From contig NZ_JACHJR010000001.1 of assembly GCF_014203705.1 (NCBI RefSeq), positions 2,542,001-2,606,000 of the forward strand: a DNA stretch of 64,000 bases. The letters run 5' to 3'. Made by a program: the position numbers and the translations under genes. Positions 47,337 to 55,917 of the stretch are shown piece after piece; position 1 is the first letter of the stretch, and the number at the start of each line of letters is the position of its first letter. Source of the stretch: Kitasatospora gansuensis. Its GTDB lineage: Bacteria; Actinomycetota; Actinomycetes; Streptomycetales; Streptomycetaceae. The notes under the pieces were generated by a model. The model saw only the letters and a list, made by a program, of their open reading frames with translations. It did no database searches and was not told where the DNA came from.

Positions 47337-49544
47337 TTAGCCCTTTTCCAGGTACTCCGCGCGGTCCTCGTCGAGCAGGCTCTCCAGGGCGGTGCGCAGC
47401 TCCGGATGAGCGGCCAGCGTCGGGTCCTCGGCGACCAGCTTGGCGGCCTCCTCGCGGGCGGTCGCGATGACCTCCTCGTCGTCCAGCACCGAGAGCACCT
47501 TGAGCGAGGACTTCACCCCGGACTGCGCCTGGCCGAGCACGTCGCCCTCGCGGCGCTGCTCCAGGTCGATCCGGGACAGCTCGAAGCCGTCCAGGGTGCC
47601 GGCCACCGCGTCCAGCCGGGCCCGGGCCGCGCTGGCCGCGGGCATGTCGCTGACCAGCAGGCAGAGCCCGGGGGCCGAGCCGCGGCCGACCCGGCCGCGC
47701 AGCTGGTGCAGCTGGGAGACGCCGAACCGGTCGGCGTCCAGGATCACCATCGCGGTCGAGTTGGGGACGTTTACGCCGACCTCGATCACCGTGGTGGCGA
47801 CCAGCACGTCGACCTGCCCGGCCGCGAACCGGCGCATCACGTCGTCCTTGGCCTCCGGCGTCAGCCGCCCGTGCAGGATCTCCACCCGCAGCCCGGCCAG
47901 CGGCCCCTTGGTGAGCATCTCGGCGGTCTCCACCACCGAGAGTGGCGGCCGCTTCTCGTCGCTCGCGGCGCCGAGGTCCTCCGGGTCGTCCGTCACCGCC
48001 TTGCGCTTCTTCTTCCCCGGCGCGTCCGGCGGCTCGTCGCCGATCCGGGGGCAGACCACGTACGCCTGGTGGCCCTTGCCGACCTCCTCGCGGACCCGCT
48101 CCCAGGCCCGGGCCAGGAAGTTGGGCTTCTCCACGGCGGGCACCACATGGGTGGAGATCGGCGAACGCCCGGCCGGCAGCTGGTCCAGCACCGAGGTCTC
48201 CAGGTCGCCGAAGACCGTCATCGCCACCGTGCGCGGGATCGGCGTGGCCGTCATCACCAGCAGGTGCGGCGGCTGCTCCCCCTTGGCCCGCAGCGCGTCC
48301 CGCTGCTCGACGCCGAACCGGTGCTGCTCGTCCACCACCACCAGGCCGAGGTCCTGGAACTGCACCTTGTCCTCGATCAGCGCGTGCGTCCCGATCGCGA
48401 TCCCGGCGTCCCCGCAGGCCATGTCGAGCATCGCCTGCCGCCGCGCGGCCGTCCCCATCGACCCGGTCAGCAGCACCACCTTCGTCCCCAGGTCGGAGCC
48501 GCCCAGCATGCCGCCCTCCGCCAAGTCCCCCATCATCTCGACGATCGACCGGTGGTGCTGCTGCGCCAGCACCTCGGTCGGCGCCAGCAGCACCGCCTGC
48601 CCACCCGCGTCCACCACGGCCAGCATGGCCCGCAGCGCCACCATGGTCTTTCCAGAACCGACCTCGCCCTGGAGCAGGCGGTGCATCGGGTGTTCGGTGG
48701 CCAGGTCAGTGAAGATCTCGGCGGAGACGGTCTTCTGTCCGTCCGTCAGCTCGAACGGGAGGCGGGCGTCGAAGGCGTCCAGCAGGCCGTCGGGGACGGG
48801 CTTGCGGGCGATGGCGGGGAGGGCGGAGTCGGCGGCCCGGCGCTGGGCCAGGGCAACCTGGAGGACGAAGGCCTCGTCCCAGCGCAGGCGGTCCTGGGCG
48901 CGCTCCTTGTCGGCCTGGTTGCGCGGGCGGTGGATCAGCTCCAGGGCCTCGGGGAGCGGGATCAGCTCGTGCTTCTCCCGCAGCTCGGCGGGGAGCGGTT
49001 CGCCGACGTCGGCGAGGTGCTTGTCGAGGGCCACCTCGACGCAGAGCGAGAGCTTCCAGCTGGGCATCTGGGCGCTCGCGGGGTAGACCGGGATCAGCCG
49101 TCCGGCGAACTTGTCGGCCTCCGGGGCGCCGTCCTCGGCGTCGATCAACTGGTAGTCGGGCGAGGCGAGTTGGCGCTTGCCGTTGAAGACGCCGACCTTG
49201 CCGGCGAACAGGCCCTGGGAGCCGGTGCGGAGGTCCTTCTGCCGCCAGCCCTGGTTGAAGAAGACCAGGCTGAGCCGCCCGCGCCCGTCGGTGACCACCA
49301 CTTCGAGGCGGTCGCCCTTGCGGGCCTTGAACGGGATCAGGGTGACCTTCTCGATCCGGGCCAGCACGGTGACGTGCTCGTCCACCTCGAGGTCGTCCAG
49401 GCTGGTGAGCTGGCCGCGTTCCACGTACCGCCGGGGGTAGTGGTGCAGCAGGTCGCCGACCGTGCGCAGCTTGAGGCTGTCGGCCAGCACCTTGGCGGTG
49501 CGGTCGCCGACCAGCTTGGTCAGAGATTCATCGAGAGCGCCCAT
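47337..49544 (-). CDS. recG: ATP-dependent DNA helicase RecG
   Basis: RecG remodels branched DNA at stalled forks. The 735-residue protein has the N-terminal wedge/OB domain (residues about 50-170), GEVGSGKTMVALRAMLAV (motif I), DEQHRFGVEQRDAL (DEQH box), GSMGTAARRQAMLDM, MTATPIPRT and the C-terminal helicase motifs (FAAGQVDVLVATTVIEVGVNVPN, HQLRGRVGRG). A Lys-rich insert PGKKKRKA near residue 515 is unusual. The ATG is at 49544, 36 bases after the FakA-like stop. Confidence 0.96.
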   Translation of the reverse strand: MGALDESLTKLVGDRTAKVLADSLKLRTVGDLLHHYPRRYVERGQLTSLDDLEVDEHVTVLARIEKVTLIPFKARKGDRLEVVVTDGRGRLSLVFFNQGWRQKDLRTGSQGLFAGKVGVFNGKRQLASPDYQLIDAEDGAPEADKFAGRLIPVYPASAQMPSWKLSLCVEVALDKHLADVGEPLPAELREKHELIPLPEALELIHRPRNQADKERAQDRLRWDEAFVLQVALAQRRAADSALPAIARKPVPDGLLDAFDARLPFELTDGQKTVSAEIFTDLATEHPMHRLLQGEVGSGKTMVALRAMLAVVDAGGQAVLLAPTEVLAQQHHRSIVEMMGDLAEGGMLGGSDLGTKVVLLTGSMGTAARRQAMLDMACGDAGIAIGTHALIEDKVQFQDLGLVVVDEQHRFGVEQRDALRAKGEQPPHLLVMTATPIPRTVAMTVFGDLETSVLDQLPAGRSPISTHVVPAVEKPNFLARAWERVREEVGKGHQAYVVCPRIGDEPPDAPGKKKRKAVTDDPEDLGAASDEKRPPLSVVETAEMLTKGPLAGLRVEILHGRLTPEAKDDVMRRFAAGQVDVLVATTVIEVGVNVPNSTAMVILDADRFGVSQLHQLRGRVGRGSAPGLCLLVSDMPAASAARARLDAVAGTLDGFELSRIDLEQRREGDVLGQAQSGVKSSLKVLSVLDDEEVIATAREEAAKLVAEDPTLAAHPELRTALESLLDEDRAEYLEKG

Positions 49545-49580
49545 CGGACCTATTGGACACCACGGGGGCGACAGCCCGGA

Positions 49581-51206
49581 TCACTCCACCCCGATCAGCA
49601 GGGTGGCCGACTGCTGGCGGCCGTCGTAGACCACGGTGTCGACCTCGGGGCGCTGCCGGCGGGCGTGCGCGACCAGCCGGTCGGCCAGCTCGGCGGGGGC
49701 GCCCTCGCCGAGCACCAGGGTGACCAGTTCGCCGCCGGCCGCGAGCATCCTGCCGAGCAGTTCCTCGCCGATGGCGACCAGGTCGGCGCCGATCACCACC
49801 ACGTCGCCGTCGATCAGGCCGAGCACGTCCCCGGCCTGGCAGACCCCGGCCATGGTCCAGGACTCACCCTCGGCGACCGCGAGTTCGGCGTACCGGGTGG
49901 CCCCGGCGGCCGAGGTCATCGCGACCACGTCCTCGTCGAACCGGCGGGCGGGCTCGTGCACGGCCAGCGCGGCCAGGCCCTGGACCGGCGAGCGGGTGGG
50001 CAGCACCGCGATCCGTACGCCGTCCTGCCGGAGCTGGTCGGCGGCGGCTCCGGCGGCGGCGCGCAGCTCGGGGTCGTTGAGCAGCAGGATCACCTCGCGC
50101 GCGGCGCAGCGGCGGACGGCGGTGACCAGTTCGGCGCTGGCGGGCGGCCGGTCCGGGTCGGCGTGCAGGACGTGGGCGCCGGCCTGTTCGCAGAGTTCGG
50201 CCAGTCCGGCGCCGGTGACCACGCTGAGCACGGCCCGGCCCGCGGTGGTCTCCCGGTCGCGCTCCCCGGCCCGGGCGGCGGCCTCGGCGAAGTGGGTGAT
50301 CCGGATCTGGTACGGCCGTCCGGCCCGGACCCCGGCCTCGACGGCGGCGCCCGCGTCGTCCACGTGGACGTGCACGTTCCACAGGCCGTCGCCGCCGCCG
50401 ACCACCAGGGAGTCGCCGAGTCCGGCCAGTTCGGCGCGGAGCGTCGGCAGGGCCTGGTCGGGGGCGTCCAGCAGGTAGATCACCTCGAAGGCGGGGTGGC
50501 CGGGGCCCGGCGGGCGTTCGTGGCCCTCGCAGCCCCCGAGCGGCCGGACCGGGCGGTCGAACTCGCGGCGCTGGGCCACCGGGCCCATCGGGGTCTGGCC
50601 GGTGACGGCGTCCGAGAGGGTGCCGAGGATGGCGACCAGGCCGCGGCCGCCGGCGTCCACCACGCCGGCCTCGGCGAGCACGGCGAGCTGGGAGGGGGTG
50701 CGCAGCAGCGCCTCGCGGGCGGCCCGGTAGGCGGTGTCGGTGGCCTCGGCCAGCGAGCCCGCGCCCTGGGCGGCGGCCCGGGCGGCGGCGGCCGCGACGG
50801 TGAGCAGGGTGCCCTCGACCGGTTCGGCGACCGCCTGGTAGGCGGACTCGGCGGCCCGCAGCAGGCCCTTGCGCAGGTCGGCGGGCTCACCGCCGAGCGC
50901 GAGCACCTCGGCCAGGCCGCGCAGCCACTGGGCCAGGATCACCCCGGAGTTGCCCTGGGCGCCGATCAGCGCGCCCCGGGCGCCGGCCGCCATCGCGCTG
51001 CCGAGCTCGGGTTCGGCCTGCTCGGCGAAGCACCGTTCGACGGCCTCGGCGGCGGACTCCACGGTGAGGTAGAGGTTGGTGCCGGTGTCCCCGTCCGGGA
51101 CGGGGTAGACGTTGAGCGCGTCGATCTCCTCGCGGGCCTGGCCGAGCGCGGTCAGGGCGAGGCGGCACCAGGTGCGGACGGTGGTGGCGTCGAGCGTGTC
51201 CAGCAC
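49581..51206 (-). CDS. DAK2 (DhaL) domain protein, FakA/YloV-like
   Basis: The 541-residue protein has an N-terminal DhaL domain with NVYPVPDGDTGTNLYLTVES (metal-binding Asp loop) and GNSGVILAQWLRG, followed by an actinobacterial middle part and a C-terminal DegV-independent domain. It resembles fatty acid kinase subunit FakA, which phosphorylates fatty acids bound by FakB. The rpmB-fakA-recG order matches Firmicutes, but the Asp23-family gene (yloU) found there is missing. The GTG at 51206 has GGAGGAG upstream. Confidence 0.85.
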   Translation of the reverse strand: MLDTLDATTVRTWCRLALTALGQAREEIDALNVYPVPDGDTGTNLYLTVESAAEAVERCFAEQAEPELGSAMAAGARGALIGAQGNSGVILAQWLRGLAEVLALGGEPADLRKGLLRAAESAYQAVAEPVEGTLLTVAAAAARAAAQGAGSLAEATDTAYRAAREALLRTPSQLAVLAEAGVVDAGGRGLVAILGTLSDAVTGQTPMGPVAQRREFDRPVRPLGGCEGHERPPGPGHPAFEVIYLLDAPDQALPTLRAELAGLGDSLVVGGGDGLWNVHVHVDDAGAAVEAGVRAGRPYQIRITHFAEAAARAGERDRETTAGRAVLSVVTGAGLAELCEQAGAHVLHADPDRPPASAELVTAVRRCAAREVILLLNDPELRAAAGAAADQLRQDGVRIAVLPTRSPVQGLAALAVHEPARRFDEDVVAMTSAAGATRYAELAVAEGESWTMAGVCQAGDVLGLIDGDVVVIGADLVAIGEELLGRMLAAGGELVTLVLGEGAPAELADRLVAHARRQRPEVDTVVYDGRQQSATLLIGVE

Positions 51207-51513
51207 CAGGTCTCTCCTCCGGGTGAACGCCACCGGAACCCTGGGCGGGGACACGGGTGAACGCGGTGGCAAGGGGCGATGCTGGCAGGTTATCGGGCCG
51301 GGGTCGGAATCGGCGCTGGCCGGAGGGCCGCAGGAGATGATCAAGGGCGGGATCGTGGTAGTTTCGTTGAACGGGATTCGGCGTTGTATGCTCTCCCGGT
51401 TGCCCGGAACAGTCCGGGCTCACCCCTTGAAGCGGTCCGGTCCACGCGAGTGGAGCGGTTGGTTCAGCCGGGGTTTTCGAACGTAAATGATCTGAAGTCT
51501 TGGAGTGACTCCT
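51207..51513. other. Divergent intergenic region FakA-like / rpmB
   Basis: This 307-base gap should hold promoters for both genes. A TTGAAC at 51367-51372 and TATGCT at 51387-51392 stand near the middle but are only 14 bases apart, so I do not call them a promoter. The rpmB ribosome site is at its right end. Confidence 0.4.
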
Positions 51514-51699
51514 GTGGCTGCCAACTGCGACGTCTGCGGCAAGGGGCCGGGCTTCGGCAACAGCATCTCCCACTCGCACCGCCGTACTCCCCGTCGTTGG
51601 AACCCCAACATTCAGACGGTGCGTGCGACGGTCGGTCGGACGCCGAAGCGGCTCAACGTCTGCACCTCGTGCATCAAGGCCGGTAAGGTCTCGCGCTGA
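51514..51699 (+). CDS. rpmB: 50S ribosomal protein bL28
   Basis: The 61-residue protein begins (GTG) [20 protein letters not shown]. It has two Cys pairs (CDVC and CTSC), so this is the zinc-binding form, and the typical [20 protein letters not shown] lies eight bases before the GTG. It is followed by terminators and convergent thiD. Confidence 0.96.
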   Translation: MAANCDVCGKGPGFGNSISHSHRRTPRRWNPNIQTVRATVGRTPKRLNVCTSCIKAGKVSR

Positions 51700-51787
51700 C
51701 GCGCAGACCGGTTAGCCGGTCCTCCAGATCGCCGATTCACCCTCGGGTGGGTCGGCTTTCTGTCTTACTGCCTCACCTGCACCGGTT

Positions 51788-51815
51788 GAAGGGCGGACCC
51801 TCGGGTCCGCCCTTC
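51788..51815. terminator. Intrinsic terminator after rpmB, shared with thiD
   Basis: GAAGGGCGGACCC (51788-51800) pairs with GGGTCCGCCCTTC (51803-51815), followed by GGTCGTTTTT. The T-run serves rpmB; the stem may also stop convergent thiD. A weaker hairpin GACCGG/CCGGTC lies earlier near 51705-51720. Confidence 0.75.
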
Positions 51816-51834
51816 GGTCGTTTTTCGTACGGGG

Positions 51835-52626
51835 TCAGCGCCAGCGCCAGGCGTGGTCCACCGGCCCGATGCCCGCGCCCAGCGCGAAGCCGCCCCGGAT
51901 CGCGCCGGTGACGTACTCCTTCGCGCCCGCCACCGCCTCCGGCATCGCGGCGCCCTTGGCCAGTTCGGCCGCGATCGCGCTGGCCAGGGTGCAGCCGGTG
52001 CCGTGGGTGTGCCGGTTGTCGTACCGGGACGCCCGGTACCAGTGCGCGGAGCCGTCCGCGCCGACCAGCAGGTCGGCGGCCTCCCCTTCGAGGTGGCCGC
52101 CCTTGATCAGCACCCAGGCCGGGCCGTACCCGAGCAGCGCCTCGGCGGCCGCCGCCATGTCCCGTTCGCCCGTCACCTCCAGGCCGGTGAGCTGCGTCAC
52201 CTCGTGCAGGTTGGGCGTGGCGAGGGTGGCCACCGGCAGCAGCCGCTCCCGGACGGTGGCCACCGCCTCGGCGGCGAGCAGCGCGTCCCCGTGCTTGGAG
52301 ACGCCGACCGGGTCGACCACGACCGGGGCGTCGACCCCGGCGAGCAGGTCGGCGACGGTCTCCACCAGCTCGACCGAGGCCAGCATGCCGGTCTTCACGG
52401 CCTGGACGCCGATGTCGTCGACCACGCTGCGGAACTGGGCCCGGACCGCCTCGGCCGGCAGCTCCCAGTAGCCCTGGACCCCGACTGAGTTCTGCGCGGT
52501 GACGGCGGTGATCACGCTCATGCCGTGCGTGCCGAGCGCGAGCATCGTCTTGAGATCGGCCTGAATGCCGGCGCCGCCGCCGGAATCGGAGCCGGCCACG
52601 GTGAGTACGCGAGGAGGAGCAACCAT
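51835..52626 (-). CDS. thiD: Hydroxymethylpyrimidine/phosphomethylpyrimidine kinase ThiD
   Basis: ThiD phosphorylates HMP and HMP-P in thiamine synthesis. The 263-residue ribokinase-fold protein has [61 protein letters not shown] and the C-terminal anion-hole motif [18 protein letters not shown]. The ATG is at 52626. pfkA ends 23 bases upstream on the same strand and thiL lies beyond it. Confidence 0.96.
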   Translation of the reverse strand: MVAPPRVLTVAGSDSGGGAGIQADLKTMLALGTHGMSVITAVTAQNSVGVQGYWELPAEAVRAQFRSVVDDIGVQAVKTGMLASVELVETVADLLAGVDAPVVVDPVGVSKHGDALLAAEAVATVRERLLPVATLATPNLHEVTQLTGLEVTGERDMAAAAEALLGYGPAWVLIKGGHLEGEAADLLVGADGSAHWYRASRYDNRHTHGTGCTLASAIAAELAKGAAMPEAVAGAKEYVTGAIRGGFALGAGIGPVDHAWRWR

Positions 52627-52649
52627 GCCGCCAACCTACCGAACAACCG

Positions 52650-53675
52650 TCAGAGGACGGCTTCGGACTCCGCCCAGCGGTCCTGCGGCACGGTCTTCAG
52701 CTGGGTGACCGCCTCGGCGACCGGGGCCAGCACGATCTCGGTGCCGCGCAGCGCGGTGAAGTGCCCGAAGGCGCCCTTGTGCACCGCCTCCACGGCGTGC
52801 CAGCCGAACCGGGTGGCCAGCACCCGGTCCCGCGCGGTGGGGGTGCCGCCGCGCTGGGTGTGACCGAGGATGACCGGCCGGGACTCCTTGCCGAGCAGGT
52901 CCTCCAGCTCGTGCGCGAGCTTGGTGCCGATCCCGCCGAAGGTCTGGTGGCCGTACTGGTCGACCGCGCCGTGGTCGAAGCGGAGCGTGCCCGGCATCGG
53001 CTTGGCGCCCTCGGCGACCGCGATGATGGCGAACTTCTTGCCGCGCCGGAAGCGCTCCTCGATCATCCGGGCCACCGCCTCGATGTCGAACGGCTTCTCC
53101 GGGATCAGGATGCCGTGCGCGCCGCCGGCCATCCCGGCGGTGAGCGTGATCCAGCCGGTGTGGCGGCCCATCAGCTCGACCACCATCACCCGCTGGTGCG
53201 ACTCGGCGGTGGTCTTCAGCCGGTCGATCGCCTCGGTGGCCACGTGCACGGCGGTGTCGAAGCCGAAGGTCACGTCGGTGGCGTCGATGTCGTTGTCGAT
53301 GGTCTTCGGTACGCCGACCACCGGCAGCCCGGCGTCACTGAACATCTTGGCGGCGGTCAGCGTGCCCTCGCCGCCGATCGCGATCAGCGCGTCGATGCCG
53401 ATGTTCTTCGCCAGCCGCTCGGCGTTCTCCACGGCCCAGTTGATCCGGTCCCGCTGCACCCGGGCCGAGCCCAGGATGGTCCCGCCGAGGGTGAGCAGAC
53501 CGGTCACGTCGTCGTGCGAGACCGGCCGGGCGCGGCCCTCGATCAGACCGAGGAAGCCGTCCTCGATCCCGACGATCTCGTCGCCGTGCACGTCGGTGCC
53601 ACGGTGCACCACCGAGCGGATCACCGCGTTGAGGCCGGGGCAGTCTCCGCCGCTGGTCAGGACACCGATTCTCAT
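52650..53675 (-). CDS. pfkA: 6-phosphofructokinase (mixed-substrate clade)
   Basis: The 341-residue enzyme phosphorylates fructose 6-phosphate. Motifs: GVLTSGGDCPGLNAVIR, IGGEGTLTAA, GVPKTIDNDIDATDVTFGFDTA and ELMGRHTGWI. The pair Gly104-equivalent (GGEGT) with Lys124-equivalent (PKTIDND) belongs to the actinobacterial mixed clade, which contains both ATP- and PPi-dependent enzymes; from S. coelicolor, ATP is more likely. The ATG is at 53675. It sits between thiD and thiL, which splits the two thiamine genes. Confidence 0.94.
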   Translation of the reverse strand: MRIGVLTSGGDCPGLNAVIRSVVHRGTDVHGDEIVGIEDGFLGLIEGRARPVSHDDVTGLLTLGGTILGSARVQRDRINWAVENAERLAKNIGIDALIAIGGEGTLTAAKMFSDAGLPVVGVPKTIDNDIDATDVTFGFDTAVHVATEAIDRLKTTAESHQRVMVVELMGRHTGWITLTAGMAGGAHGILIPEKPFDIEAVARMIEERFRRGKKFAIIAVAEGAKPMPGTLRFDHGAVDQYGHQTFGGIGTKLAHELEDLLGKESRPVILGHTQRGGTPTARDRVLATRFGWHAVEAVHKGAFGHFTALRGTEIVLAPVAEAVTQLKTVPQDRWAESEAVL

Positions 53676-53826
53676 GGGGGCGTGCTCTCCCGCTCCTGGG
53701 GCAGCGCAGGCCCCCGAGTTGTTGGATTCTCGTACGAACCGGACACCCGGGACAGACCGGACATGCCGACAGCGACAGGCTACCCGTCCGACCTGTCGTC
53801 AGCTCAAATCCCGCGCCTCTTGCCCG

Positions 53827-54795
53827 TTACTCCGCGGCGAAGTGGTCCCAACCGCCGGCCCGGTCCCACGGAGCGCCGTCCACCGTGACCTGTCCGCCCC
53901 GGGCCGTACGCGCCGTACGCACCACCTCGCCGACCACACGCCATCGGGCGGGCAGCTGGACGGTGCTCGGGAAGGTGGCCACGATCGCGTGGTCCTCCCC
54001 ACCGGACAGCACCCATACAAGCGGATCGACCCCGACCGCCTGACCGATGTCCGCCATCTGGGCAGGCACGTCGAAGTCGGCCGCGCGCAGGTCGATGTCC
54101 ACCCCGCTGGCCTTGGCGACATGGCCGAGGTCGGCCACCAGCCCGTCGCTCACGTCGATCATCGAGGTGGCGCCGAGATCGGCCCCGGCCGGGCCCGCGT
54201 GGTACGGCGGCTCCGGGCGGCGGTGCGCCTCGACGAAGGCCCGCGGCGAGCGGAAGCCCCGGGACAGCACGGTCAGCCCGGCGGCCGACCAGCCCAGCCA
54301 GCCGGTCACCGCGACCACGTCGCCGACCTGGGCGCCGGAACGCTTCACCGGGGCCCGGCCCTGCAGGTCGCCGAGGGCGGTGATGGCCAGCGTGATGGTC
54401 TCGCCGCGCACCACGTCGCCGCCGACCACGGTCGCCCCGGCCACCTGGCACTCGTCCCGCAGGCCGTCCATCAACTCGGTGGCCCAGGTGGTCGGCAGGT
54501 CGGCGGGGGTGACCAGACCGAGCAGGATCGCGGTCGGCACGGCGCCCATCGCGGCGATGTCGGCCAGGTTCTGCGCGGCGCACTTGCGGCCCACGTCGTA
54601 CGCGGTGGACCAGTCCCGGCGGAAGTGCCGGCCCTCGATCAGCACGTCGGTGGTGGCCACCACCCGGCCGTCGGGCGTCCGCACCACGGCCGCGTCGTCG
54701 CCCGGCCCGAGCTCCACGGCCGGGGTGAGCGGCAGCCGGGCGGTGAGCTCCCTGATGAGTCCGAACTCGCCGAGCTCGCCCACGGTCCCCTGCAT
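53827..54795 (-). CDS. thiL: Thiamine-monophosphate kinase ThiL
   Basis: ThiL converts thiamine phosphate to the diphosphate. The 322-residue protein has GLIRELTARL, VELGPGDDAAVV, ATTDVLIEGRHFRRDWSTAYDVGRK, AQNLADIAAMGAVP and DVSDGLVADLGHVA, then SGGEDHAIV. The ATG at 54795 has GAGAGGAC upstream; a longer ORF lacks coding character. The following pfkA starts 151 bases downstream of its end. Confidence 0.95.
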   Translation of the reverse strand: MQGTVGELGEFGLIRELTARLPLTPAVELGPGDDAAVVRTPDGRVVATTDVLIEGRHFRRDWSTAYDVGRKCAAQNLADIAAMGAVPTAILLGLVTPADLPTTWATELMDGLRDECQVAGATVVGGDVVRGETITLAITALGDLQGRAPVKRSGAQVGDVVAVTGWLGWSAAGLTVLSRGFRSPRAFVEAHRRPEPPYHAGPAGADLGATSMIDVSDGLVADLGHVAKASGVDIDLRAADFDVPAQMADIGQAVGVDPLVWVLSGGEDHAIVATFPSTVQLPARWRVVGEVVRTARTARGGQVTVDGAPWDRAGGWDHFAAE

Positions 54796-54953
54796 CTGCC
54801 GTCCTCTCTCACTGACCTGACTCCAGGCCGCTCCTGCGCGCCCCCGCGCGCAGCGTACGCCCTCGGGCCGTGCCGAGGTCTCCCGTACCTGGCCCACCGG
54901 GCGGTAGCGTGGTGATCAGACTGCCGATCAGCCCACCCCGCTGGAGGTCCCCC

Positions 54954-55187
54954 GTGGTACAGGCATACATCCTGATCCAGACCGAGGTGGGCAAGGCCAC
55001 CGCGGTGGCCCAGTCGATCGCCAAGATCGACGGAGTGCTCACCGCCGAGGACGTCACCGGTCCGTACGACGTGATCGTGCGCGCCGAGGCCGAGACCATC
55101 GACGACCTCGGCCGGCTGGTGGTCGCCCAGGTCCAGCAGGTCGAGGGGATCACCCGGACGCTGACCTGCCCGGTGGTCCGGCTGTAA
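54954..55187 (+). CDS. Stand-alone Lrp/AsnC ligand-binding (RAM) domain protein
   Basis: The 77-residue protein is only the RAM ligand-binding domain of AsnC-type regulators: VQAYILIQTEVGKATAVAQSIAKIDGV, AEDVTGPYDVIVRAEAETIDDL, then VEGITRTLTCPVV. It lacks the HTH. The fold suggests amino-acid binding or modulation of a regulator. The GTG at 54954 has GGAGG six bases upstream. It is divergent from thiL. Confidence 0.9.
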   Translation: MVQAYILIQTEVGKATAVAQSIAKIDGVLTAEDVTGPYDVIVRAEAETIDDLGRLVVAQVQQVEGITRTLTCPVVRL

Positions 55188-55190
55188 GGG

Positions 55191-55243
55191 CCAGGGGCTG
55201 TCTCCCGACGCCCACCCGGCGGGAATCGGGAGACAGCCCCTGG
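55191..55243 (+). terminator. Perfect 18-bp inverted repeat after the RAM-domain gene
   Basis: CCAGGGGCTGTCTCCCGA (55191-55208) and its exact complement at 55226-55243, loop 17 bases. It begins three bases after the stop at 55187 and ends 13 bases before the DUF3515 start. It can end transcription of the RAM gene; the length is unusual for a simple terminator. Confidence 0.7.
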
Positions 55244-55256
55244 CTACCATCGGCGG

Positions 55257-55754
55257 GTGAGCCGTCTCCGCAGCCTGCCTGCCACCGTCCGCTGGGGTGT
55301 CCCGCCCGCCGCTCTGCTGACCTGCGCCGGTCTGCTCGGCTGGAGCTGGAGCCTGCCCGCCGACGTCACTCCCCCGACGCCCCGGGCCGCCGAGGCGGGC
55401 TTCTGCGAAGCACTCGACAAGGCACTGCCCGGGGCCGTGCTCGGCCACGACCGTGACGACCCGTCACCCGCCTCGCCGTACACCGCCGCCTGGGGCAGCT
55501 CGCCGCGGACGGTGCTGCGGTGCGGGCTGCCCCGGCCCGGCTACCTGGACGACAACCCGCTGGCCGCCGCCCCGGAGGTCAACGACGTCCAGTGGGGCAT
55601 GACCCAGGACCCGGACGGCGGCTACCGCTTCGTCACCACGCTGCGGAAGACGTACGTCGAGGTGACGGTGCCCAAGGGCGCGTACCCCAACTACGCGGAC
55701 CCGCTCAGCTCGTTGACGGACGCCATCAAGGCCACCGTCCCCGAAGGACTCTAG
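55257..55754 (+). CDS. DUF3515 family secreted/membrane protein
   Basis: The 165-residue protein has an N-terminal membrane segment or signal (VPPAALLTCAGLLGWSW) and then an extracytoplasmic domain with two Cys (FCEAL and LRCGLPRPGYLDDNP). The family is DUF3515, found next to ddl in actinobacteria, function unknown. The GTG at 55257 lacks a clear ribosome site. It converges with ddlA, with repeat copy 3 between them. Confidence 0.88.
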   Translation: MSRLRSLPATVRWGVPPAALLTCAGLLGWSWSLPADVTPPTPRAAEAGFCEALDKALPGAVLGHDRDDPSPASPYTAAWGSSPRTVLRCGLPRPGYLDDNPLAAAPEVNDVQWGMTQDPDGGYRFVTTLRKTYVEVTVPKGAYPNYADPLSSLTDAIKATVPEGL

Positions 55755-55761
55755 GCAGCAT

Positions 55762-55917
55762 CCGAGGTTGCACTATCCAGGGGCTCGGGGAACTGCGAGG
55801 AGATCTGGCGCCGGGGTCAAAGAGCGAAAGTGCCTGACCATCCACGCACGGATCACCATTTCCGAGGTCGGCGTCGCAGTTCCCCGAGCCCCTGATGGCT
55901 GATGCCCGGAGGGCCTA
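55762..55917 (+). repeat. Palindromic intergenic element, copy 3
   Basis: The core 55778-55894 (117 bp) has perfect 16-bp inverted ends. Its left flank CCGAGGTTGCACTATC (55762-55777) matches copy 1. Its right flank through GATGCCCGGAGGGC and the ddlA stop codon matches copy 2. So copy 3 carries both outer flanks and is the fullest form. It lies between convergent DUF3515 and ddlA. Confidence 0.88.

Noticed and set aside
47238..51260. 1,340-codon open frame on the plus strand
   Set aside because: Antisense to recG and the FakA-like gene, both of which show full family motifs.
51367..51392. TTGAAC and TATGCT upstream of rpmB as a promoter
   Set aside because: The spacer is only 14 bases, too short for a standard housekeeping promoter.
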